From Strigamia acuminata (taxonomy: Eukaryota > Arthropoda > Chilopoda > Geophilomorpha > Linotaeniidae), in contig OX442314.1 of assembly GCA_949358305.1 (NCBI GenBank), positions 35,707,608 to 35,771,607 of the forward strand: a stretch of DNA of 64,000 nt. Direction: 5' to 3'. A model generated the notes under the pieces. It saw nothing but the letters and a program-made list of their open reading frames with translations, was not told the origin of the DNA and made no database searches. The stretch's first letter is position 1; each line of letters begins with the position of its first letter. A program made the translations under genes and the position numbers. This document shows, piece after piece, positions 9,301-17,600 of this stretch.

Positions 9301-9530
9301 GAGGGGTCCAGCATCGGAGGGTGATTGCTGTCCGCAAGGCGCCGACGGGCACTCGGGAGAAATATGACATGGACTACACAAGAGTGTTCCCAATGACCGC
9401 GGACATCATCGAAGTTTGGCTACACGTCAACAATGGGGCGGCGTCAGGCCCAACTCGAGGGATGCCACGTTTCTCCGTGTCTGAGAGTGAGGTACCAGTC
9501 CTGGACCCCACTGCCCAATACGAAGACTAG
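6303..9530 (+). CDS. ORF3, env-position SR-rich protein of unknown function (copy A)
   Basis: The open frame starts at 6303; the first ATG at 6315 gives 1071 residues. No recognised family. The N-terminal 200 residues are basic and helical. Residues about 215-450 are rich in Arg/Ser/Lys with many RS, SR and RR pairs. About 450-690 is acidic, then proline-rich and basic. About 700-880 looks helical and compact with conserved Trp and Phe. The C-terminus is again ordered in appearance. No signal peptide, strong transmembrane segment or cysteine pattern of an envelope protein is visible, although the position between pol and the 3' LTR is that of env. The Arg/Ser content recalls splicing or RNA-binding proteins, but that is composition only. 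A second, gag-like structural protein is another possibility. Confidence 0.8.
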   Translation, partial: TRKAMESWDALPKNARVPRTFYRGRIHRKLRRIFERRGYKPANVRKFISLAMQRRWGTLKRLFKGFKTCFHEMLRLISILIDTHGPIWNEIIGEDFPMTPEEAEDYVIYCDPATNRIQFARQVMNRLQEGMADVAARYLEAKAKWQAEQALLDEPDLETVPPYYVTSQYEMHQLTMAGVLGVHITPVSKEKPELRDDFGPLVYVKRQRLEKEEKERRDKRSQDDQEPSPERRRKTPPQSTRKGEYSPRRPQNATRRGRTPPKTKSELSPKHHHFQNEEYGGCRPKYRQEYAQRGREARSRGALRHARTQRPKESTPPKRSVSVHYRREHRSQSRDSTRRRENSPSHRKERHESRSSSRKKEGRRSTSRDRRVVRYGGRSSSRKGEQRSSELSPREEQGRSSRSSSTKRQKEKSEAKQSHRYSEMRPKRTVTQDDEDILRIQVRESSDSYYSASENEYVLVDEVREISLESQEKMQISEEEPEETQLSQEITSMIAYELEETEKSPTEPRTPQATPPKSPVIGTHTPITWTPRSVPPTPTPRKSPPETYSFVDLPTLDEALAIKHAQIAKGVKERKSKPRMLRPQGRSSIIRGGRDPRRPVKPQIETSRRSVIRPQAEVEIHRVDESQKAKDPRKAKPREQQGVNPHTLPFTEQIPEVNITLPVPNLATAPYSNNPAMQPEEGFDKDYRSLWEMFLRFPLCHQGLLKANLDEYQNAQIHEAVNDLRRRAREFVQQAVELQTKEWLEWFQPLLDAAFYRVMFPGVFPSVETTFIATTFLWTAALGIPNEMIGNWTAILRDPPAVRAQLMRDVLGNGETPDQCAMRLRAEWVQHYQNVMAQQKFRTFVEQKQMEWAPMEPPAPTIEEIPTILMATTPVMMSNVHSTRAKPAATYTPMAHQLAMNRSARNSESEACGSEMDRIRREGNESSAKESDASRKGLANIDKTPKPGAKRSKNQDFGKIRHLYPKLRLSEATRTMLIYSNTLSHDALKWLENAAREPQRGVQHRRVIAVRKAPTGTREKYDMDYTRVFPMTADIIEVWLHVNNGAASGPTRGMPRFSVSESEVPVLDPTAQYED

Positions 9531-9559
9531 GAGTGAAGGAAGAATCGGGGATCCTTCCT

Positions 9560-9573
9560 AAAAAGGAGGGAGG
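9560..9573 (+). promoter_or_regulatory. polypurine tract (copy A)
   Basis: Fourteen uninterrupted purines abut the LTR. In LTR retrotransposons this is the primer site for plus-strand DNA synthesis. The same tract precedes the LTRs of copies B and C. Confidence 0.88.
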
Positions 9574-10507
9574 TGTAGTGACCCTAGTGGTCACTAAGGA
9601 AGTAACAGAAAAAGTCTGTAAAATTATATTTTGGTTTATTATATTTTAGTTTGAGTTTTTTATGCTTCCTGTCTACAGGCAAGAAAGCTGAGCAGAGTGG
9701 GAGGAAATGTGGGTGGTTACCAGGGTAACCAGCCCACAAGCCTCCAAACAGGAAATGAGTCCTGAGAGGAGTGAGAACTCCTCAGTATGAACACAAACTT
9801 TGCCAGAGAAACACCACAAAAACCAACCAGTAAAACACTAGTATTTTTGTGAAAACCTCCGTGAAGTTTACATATTCCTGCATTAGCCAGTTGCTAATTT
9901 GGGAGTTTTCCTACTGCTGAAACCAGTCAGCAGCGGGATATTTCGGTCTTGCCGCACATTTCACGTGCGGTGGGATTTTATATTCTTGAGTCAACTCATT
10001 GTTGATTTGAGATTTCGCCTTGCCGAGTCGCAGTTTCGCCGCCAAGACGACGGAGTTGCGGAGAACGTGTAGTAGAAGTATCGGAAAGAGTCCGGTTGAC
10101 CCAGCAAATCGACGGGAGTCGATTTGTACCAGACAATTTCGAGGAGTTTGAGTCACGGAATAAGTCCGTTTTATCAGTGAGAGACGCCGGAGAGTAGTTC
10201 GAGACGAGCGTCGAAACAGAGCCGTAGAAGCGCGACGAAACGAGCCGTTATCGTCGCCGGAACGTTGGAATCGTCAAGATAACGTTTCCACGTCGATTTG
10301 AAGTTATTTCATCATTTCATCTATTATTTCATTTCCTAATTTCCTTTTAACCTTATTTATCATTGTAATTTATCGTTATTCTAAGTCAGAATAAACCATT
10401 GTGAGTTTTTATATGAGTAGTAATAATTTTATGATAAGTCTTGTCAAAGCATCAATAAGCTTGGAATTATTCTTTATTAATTTAAGGAGTAATTCAGGCT
10501 CATTACA
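9574..10507 (+). repeat. LTR shared by copies A (3') and B (5')
   Basis: 934-bp LTR beginning TGTAGTGACC and ending CTCATTACA, set exactly between a polypurine tract and a primer-binding site. It differs from the LTR at 23591-24556 mainly by lacking 32 bases after about 10024. It contains AATAAA at 10390-10395, a likely polyadenylation signal. It also has a series of short hairpins: 9576-9596, 9714-9731, 9914-9933, 9952-9970 and 10106-10125. One LTR serving two internal regions marks a tandem array. Confidence 0.93.
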
Positions 10508-10634
10508 CCTGGGGGCCCGTTAAATAATTTGAACCTTAACAACTATCTTCAGTTGAGGGACCACCATTTTGTCTTTTAAAATTTGTGTTAGAAAGTTTTT
10601 CTGTTTCTTTCTTCTCTATTCTGTGTAACAAAAA
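10508..10634 (+). other. 5' leader between LTR and gag (copy B)
   Basis: A 127-base untranslated leader holding the primer-binding site and a T-rich stretch just before the gag ATG. Nearly identical in copy C. A packaging signal would be expected here or in early gag, but I cannot point to one. Confidence 0.6.
10510..10527 (+). promoter_or_regulatory. primer-binding site (copy B)
   Basis: TGGGGGCCCGTTAAAT begins two bases after the LTR end, with the TGG complementary to a tRNA CCA terminus. The first bases resemble proline-tRNA primer sites of some retroviruses; the exact tRNA cannot be fixed here. Identical in copy C at 39931. Confidence 0.7.
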
Positions 10635-13600
10635 ATGTCGTTGCCACAAGATTCGAGGAGAGGGAGAGGAACGAGACGTGGAGTCCGCACAAGAGGCGGT
10701 ACGGCCGGAGGAGCGACCGGCGGAGCAGCGGAGCCGTATTTTGATTCATCGTCCAGTCCGGAAAGAGAATCGGACCAAGACCCCGAGCAGCGCCGACTGA
10801 CCAGTCAAGATTTTTGGTTGGAAACGTCGCAAGAAACTCAAGGGGAAAAGCCCCGTGTCAACTCACCAGTCGACAAAACTCCGCCCAGCGTGCCATCAAC
10901 TCCAAGCAGCAAAATTGACTTAACGAATATGTCGTTGGAGCAAGTGATTGCCGTCGCTCACAAACGAGGGAAGTTGATAAAACGTTATCACTCCGCAGCC
11001 AAACAAAGATAGCGAGACGACGCGGAAACTTCGGGCGAAAATTCCCCGACCCGACATAAATTGTCACGAGTGCGCCAGCGCATCGCCGACCTCATGCAGG
11101 AAAATGCAGACCGATTGGCAGAGCGACAGCGTCAGTATGCAGAAGGCGTTGCACTTTCCGATGAAGACGTTGCAAACATCACAAAGGCGATGAAAGACAG
11201 CACCCGGCAGCTACAGGATTTCCATTTGGAAGAATACGAGATGGTAAGACGTCTCAAAATGGAAGAACACCAAGCACGCCAGGCGAAGTACGAGGCAGAA
11301 TTGGCCAAACAAGCGGCGGAAGACGAAATTCGTGCCAAAAAGGACCGGTCGGACAGAGAAATTCAAGCCGAAAAAGACAGAATGGAAGCCGAGAGAATCC
11401 GCCTAGCAACGGAACGTCAAGAATTACGTGATAGACGTAAGGCGCAGGAATTGGCAAATCGAGATGCGATTCGTGCCGAAAATCAACGTATTGAAGCAGA
11501 AAAAATACGTATGGCGAACGAGTATCGAGACTTGCAGGAGAGACGTCTAGCGGAAGTAGCGGCCGATCGAGCAGCTATTCAAGCCGAAAGACAGAGGATT
11601 GAAGCGGAAAGAGTTCGCGTGGAAACGGAACGTTTAGCATTAATTGCAGCACAAAAGGCAGCGGAAACAGCAGAAAGCAAGGAGATCCACTACCTTCGAC
11701 AAAACGCTCTTGAAGCGCAAGAAGCAGCGGAAAAAGTCCGCCAAGAGAATGAGGAGCTCAAATATCTTGCACAATGCCAGTACGCCAGACCAACGAACAT
11801 TCCACCACGCCGGCCGGAAGTGGTCAATTTATCACCAGGCTCGTCCGCAAATCCTTTAAAAAGGAGAGGTGATGTGGATGAAAGAAAAGATGCTAAAAGA
11901 GCGTCGGTGTCACCAGCAAAGAATCCAAACGTATTAGACGTAATTGCACAAAGAAATCGTCAACATGCGACGGACCAACCGACTGGACCAATTAAAAAAC
12001 AAGGTGCAGTAACAGGAGTGGACCCGGAGGATTTCCAAAAATGGGAGAAAGCATCCAGACGAATGGATTCAGACGACAGAGATCGCCAAACCCCAATAGA
12101 AACTGAAAATGTCAGTAACCCTGCAACAAAAGGCAAAGCTTTGGGGGAGTATCTGGAAGACGCTCGAGACGATGAGAACCCCGCCTATCGAAGGTCATAC
12201 ACGTTCATGGAAGCGGTTGAACAGGTAGCCGAAGCCAATGAAAGAGAGGTTCGGCGAAGATTGCGGGAAGCAGAGAAAAAACAACAAGTAGATAGTCAAC
12301 GCGAAATGAGTCGCGAAAGTGGAAAACAAAAATTCCAACATGATCAAGAAGTTCCGGAGCAAGATAAAAGCAGTAGTCAAGATGCTGCAACCGGACAAGA
12401 TGGAGCAACTGGACAAGCCAGTTACACAAAAATTAGAAATTATGACGACTATCTACAGGGCAAACATCCACAGCAACCTGAAAACATAAATCCACGAAAC
12501 GAGTCGTGTAATCAAGATACTTCTCGTTCAAAAGACGACAGATATGTTGGACCAAACCCACATGTAGGACGAGATGTCAATTTACGAAATGAGTCGTACA
12601 ATCGTCAAGAAGCCCGTTCGCGCAGTGAAGTACGATTTGCAAACGAAACACGAGCACATAATGATACAGATATGCGAAATGTATCGTGTTATCAAGACGA
12701 ACCACGCCAGCAAAGTGACGCCCGCTTCAGAGACGAGACTCGTCAACAAAGTGACTACGGTCCAACTGGACAAAGCTGTTATAATCGAAATGAGTCGATG
12801 AGCAGAAGCGACCCACGCCAACAAAGCGGCAACCAAAGAGAGTCGCGACGAGACGGAGGTTCATATTGGTACGAATCTTATAGAGAACGCGATTCACACC
12901 GCCGACGTGATGATTCACGAGAACGAGGCGAAGACGAACGCAGACGACGGGACAACACGCATCAGCGAAGTGATGAATCGCGAAGATCACGTTCCAGTCC
13001 GCCACCGTCACAAAGAGAATATGGATGGTCACATTCCAGTCCACCACCATCCCAGCATGAATATGAGCGAAAATATTCGCATTCGGATCAATTTCGTCGT
13101 GAAGAACCCAATTTCTCCAGACATCAAGGAGGAAGAAGTGAAGAGTCTAGCTACTCAAGACCTCAAGACGAGAGATGGGATAGAGGGAATTCCCGTTCGG
13201 ATAATAGAGATCCGCCCCCACCAAATACATTGCCGACTAGTTCCAGAGAATTAGAAGAAATCATCGCAAGGCAGATTGATTCAAAACTGTCGCAAATTCC
13301 TTCGAAATCTCAGAAAATGGAGGAAGTTTTGAGAAAGCTTATTTTGAAATATTGTTCTGAAAATTGGACACATCACTACAGCACACCACACCAAATTAAA
13401 TGGGACCGCATTAATCCGGACATGTTCGATGGAGGATGGCAAATCGGAACCCAGTTCTTGGATGAAGTAATGCACGTGGTGACAAGTCACGAAATGGACC
13501 CAGATGTGACTTTACATAAGTTGATACCAAAAATGTTGGTTGGAGGAGCCACAAATTGGTTCCGAAAAAATAAATTCACGCACTGGAATGAATTTGTAAA

Positions 13601-14606
13601 GGCATTTATGAAAGAATACGGGGAGTCCAATGCAATGATGATAAAGTATTGGGACAATCACAAACAAATGTTGGGCGAGGATATTCGCTCATACTTAAGA
13701 CGTACAGAAGATCTGATTGCTCAGCTCCCGTATCACATCAGTGATTTCGACGAAGATAGAAAATTCAGAAATGGTCTGACACCTTTCTCCGAGAAAGTAT
13801 TAAGAATGGTGGATGCACCAATGGCAAGCTCCTTCGAAAAATTGCAACAATTTATAAGGAACCACCAGATGTATATCGACGACAGATACGCATCAAATCT
13901 CCCACTAGAAGAACAAAAAGCACGGGATGACCTGCAGCGACACCACTCAGACTACACTAGAGCCGGTGCAAAAATGATGCGCCCGCGCTCGCAATTTTTA
14001 GTATCTCGAGAGGAAGGATCCACCAAAAAACAAGAAAGTGGATCATCGCCTTATCCACAGCCACGAGTGCCAACGCGACCAACGGTCAAATGGGTACAAG
14101 ACCCGTCCGAAGCAACCGAATCAGTCGGTGATACACAAATAATGTTGACAGATTACTCGGAAGATGAATTAAACACTTTGATGGATGCGGCAAACGTATT
14201 GTTTACACGGAACAATCCAGCGATAACAAAATACAAGCCGCAAATGCAAACAAGGTTGCCACATCAAATGGTTGTGCAGCCGCAGACACAAGGAAATTCG
14301 TCCTTTCCGACCAAACCGTACTCTGTCGACTTCAACTCAAAAATAGAAGTACAAACTCCACAATTAAGTGAAAATAAGGGACAGACTTCTACGCCAGACG
14401 GCGCAACAGATGGTAATAAGACCAGTCAAGTAAAATTGACACCGGAAAATGCACCGTGTCATAATTGTGGCCAAGTTGGACACTGGGTACGGCAATGTCA
14501 ACAGCCAAAGAGAATGTTGTCTAAAGAAGAAATGGAACATCTTATTAATTCTTTATCCGACAACCTTACAAAAAACTTGAACGCGCGGGCTCAGGAAAAA
14601 CAGTAG
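10635..14606 (+). pseudogene. gag: gag with in-frame nonsense codon (copy B)
   Basis: Same start context and N-terminus as the intact gag of copy C, but codon 126 is TAG (11010-11012) where copy C has GCG, a two-base change. The frame is otherwise open to TAG 14604-14606. Domains: RGG/RG-rich N-terminus (residues about 8-30), long Glu/Ala/Arg coiled coil (about 145-380), polar RD/RS-rich linker with repeated RNES motifs, capsid-like gag domain, CCHC knuckle. Relative to copy C it has about 30 extra residues in the RNES repeat region (near 12490-12600) and lacks a 4-residue insert. An internal ATG at 11061 could give a protein lacking the first 142 residues, but nothing shows it is used. Confidence 0.88.
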
Positions 14607-14615
14607 AGCTCGCGC
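14570..14615 (+). promoter_or_regulatory. -1 ribosomal frameshift signal (copy B)
   Basis: A AAA AAC at 14570-14576, 6-nt spacer, stem 14583-14592 with 14606-14615; identical to copy A. Confidence 0.85.
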
Positions 14616-17600
14616 CGACAAAAAATTCGGAAAATCTGCTAACAGCCCAACCAACAAAGGAACTGCCAATTGGGTTGTCACAAGAGTCAAAAGGGTTATC
14701 GGAGGCCCAATCAATAGGTGAAAAAGTAATAGAGACTTCATTAATATTAAAAACATCAGTGGAGCCACAAGATCTGACTAAAGACATCCAAAAGACTCAA
14801 CCAACAGCAAAAGCACCTTCAGGATTACAATTCATCAAGGATAGCAAAACTGGAGAATATGTGCAACCGGAATTGATTGAAAAACCACGCAAAGTAATTG
14901 GAACTTTGGAAGGTGGAAGAGGAACAATAGTTGTTGATTTCGAAGATGGCGAAGTTGTGGGATTAAAATTTCCAACTCCGAGAGCAGTAGCGGAGCCAAA
15001 ACCGGAAGTAGCCGGGTGTTCATCAGAACCGGAATTAGCCGGGTGTTCATCAAAATCGGACAGTTTATACGATAATGGACCGCTAAAAAATACGACCATT
15101 CCTGTAATACTTACGCCACCGGAAGCAATCGGCACGATGCCAAAAAGAGGAGAAATGATCTGCGATATGGAGTGTGGACAACTCGTCGGAATGAGATTCC
15201 CACCTTTAGAAATAAAAGATTGCCCATCTGTAATACAAGAAGCTTATCGATCAAACGAATTTGACAAATCATATTTCACAGTCAAAGTGACCGAAGCATT
15301 AAAAGATGTAAAATTGGTACAAGAAAATGAGGCGACTATTTTTTGGACAAAGGTAAAAAAGACCTATGAAGAAACTCCATCCATAGCGGCTTGGATGACT
15401 GATACGTCGGTTGAGCCAGTGGATTGGGACCCACACCTAAAGGGGCTAACAACTTTGGAGCCAGAAGGACCAAGAATCAGAGTCTTTAACATTTTACTCC
15501 CCGAAGAAGATGTTTTAGAAGGAATGACGACGATTGACATCAAGACAGAACAAGGTTCGATCGCCGCGATGTTGGATTCTGGCGCCAACCGCAGTTGCAT
15601 TTCTTGGCCACTGATTCAAGCGATGGGATTGGAGAAACAGGTTTGGCCTCTCAAAGCCAACATGACTGTAAATACAGCAGACAAAAAGGTCCAACCTATG
15701 GGGACAATAAGAATGATGATCAGATGGACTCACGGGATGATGCAGCAATATTTTCTCGTGTTGCCTCACGACATGAAGTTCATGTTAATCGGCAACGACG
15801 CGATGAAGAGGATGAAAATACAGCCGAATCCACTCAACGGCAAATGGAATTTCATCACGACAATCGATGTGCCGCAACCTTACATGCCACAGTATCTTCT
15901 TGATAAATATGAGCAAAAGAAAGAAGAGCCTGAATCGTCTTTGAAGACATTTAGAAAAGAAAGTAGCTTTTGTGCATTCGAGGCGAGGTTGAAGGTTGGA
16001 AATGGAGTCCATGACATGATCGAAGAAGCTAAACTGCAGTTAACAGAGGCAGCACAATTGGAGCATGTGCTGAGAAAATATGAGAAGATACTCAGTAAGA
16101 ATCCTGGAAAAACACACGTGCTCCAACACACGATAAACTTAGACACGGATAAACCGATCCGAGTTCCATTCAAATCATGGAACCCACAGAAGCGCGAAAT
16201 TTTAAGAACCCTCTGCCAGGAGATGATCGACAAAGGCTATGTATCGGAAGCTGAAGGGGATTACGCAACGCGAATCGTACTGGTAATGAGACCAGGTTCG
16301 GAGCCACGCCTCTGTATCGATTACAGAGCGCTAAACGAACACACCCTTTATGACCCACCACAAATGCCGACCATTACGGAAATCTTAAGAGAGCTCGGCG
16401 AATTCCAGTGGGTGTCGACCATCGACTTAACGAAAGGATATTGGCAGATAGACTTGAGACCGGAAGATCGTCCGAAAACGGCCTTCTGGAGCCCCATGGG
16501 CCGTTTAATGTTCAATGTCATGCCCTTCGGGCTGGTCAACGCGCCGACAACGTTTCAGCGATTGATTGAAAAGGTATTAGGCGAAGCATTCAGGAAATAT
16601 GCTTGGGCCTACCTGGACGATATACTGATCGTATCAAAGACATATGCTGAACATATGAAGCACTTGGACTCAGTATTGGGAAAACTACAGCAAGCCGGAT
16701 TACATGTGAATCCGACCAAGTCCAAATTCTGTAGAAAAGAACTCAAATTCCTAGGATATAAATTAGGAATTAATGGATTAAGTGTAGACCCCGCGAAAGT
16801 AGCGGCAATCTTGGAATTTCCAGCGCCAAAGAATTTGACGGAGCTCCAGCGATTCCTCGGAATGGTCAACTTTTTCCACCGTCTTCTGAAAGATTTGGCA
16901 ACTGTAGCGGCACCACTACGCCCACTGTTGAAGAAAGGAATAGAGTTCCTATGGGAAAATGAGCACCAAGTTGCATTTGATGAAATAAAAAAGTTATTAA
17001 CCGATGCAAAGACAATGCACCTGCCAAATTTAGATCAACCTTTCATTGTAAGAACAGATGCAAGCAAAAAGGGTTTAGGCGCTGCTTTAATGCAGGTGAA
17101 GGAAACTGACGGACAAATGATAGAATCACCATGTGTTTATATCAGCCGATGTCTGCAGCAAGCAGAACTCAATTACAGCGCCACCGACCTCGAGTGTTTA
17201 GCCGTCATATGGGCACTACGAAAATTTAGGCCGTACCTCGAATTTACGAGCTTCGTCGTACAAACTGACCATGAGGCCCTGAAATGGTTGATGAGACTGG
17301 AAGAGCCAGCAGGCCGTCTTGCCCGTTGGCAGATGGAGTTAATGTCGTACAATTTTCAAATTCAATACTTGAAAGGGACAACCAACACATTGGCCGATGC
17401 ATTGTCCAGGGCACCAATTCAGATAATTTGCGACGCTGAGGACACAGAAGAAGCCGACGGCGATCTGAGATATTGTCCAACAGAGCCACGCAAATGGGTG
17501 GTGGGAAATTGGAACCAATTGCCACGACCATTAACCGAAGACGAAGAAGTCGCATCGTATTGGTGTCAGATGTATAGCGCATCAAGTGAAGAGTTGGAAC

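Larger units (their letters stand above)
1..10507 (+). mobile_element. Ty3/gypsy-type LTR retrotransposon copy A, 5' part outside the window
   Basis: Copy A enters the window inside gag and runs through pol, ORF3 and polypurine tract to an LTR at 9574-10507, which is also the 5' LTR of copy B. From base 1 it matches copy B from base 14054 at an offset of 14053, then 14017 after a 36-bp length difference in pol. The two are almost identical: the predicted pol products differ only by that 12-residue indel, and ORF3 by two substitutions. The domain order protease-RT-RNase H-integrase places it in the Ty3/gypsy class. Confidence 0.93.

Noticed and set aside
6303-9530. ORF3 as an envelope glycoprotein
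   Set aside because: No signal peptide, transmembrane segment or fusion-type hydrophobic stretch seen; position alone is not enough.
11010-11012. Programmed readthrough of the TAG in copy B gag
   Set aside because: Copy C has a sense codon at this site, so the stop is not a family feature.
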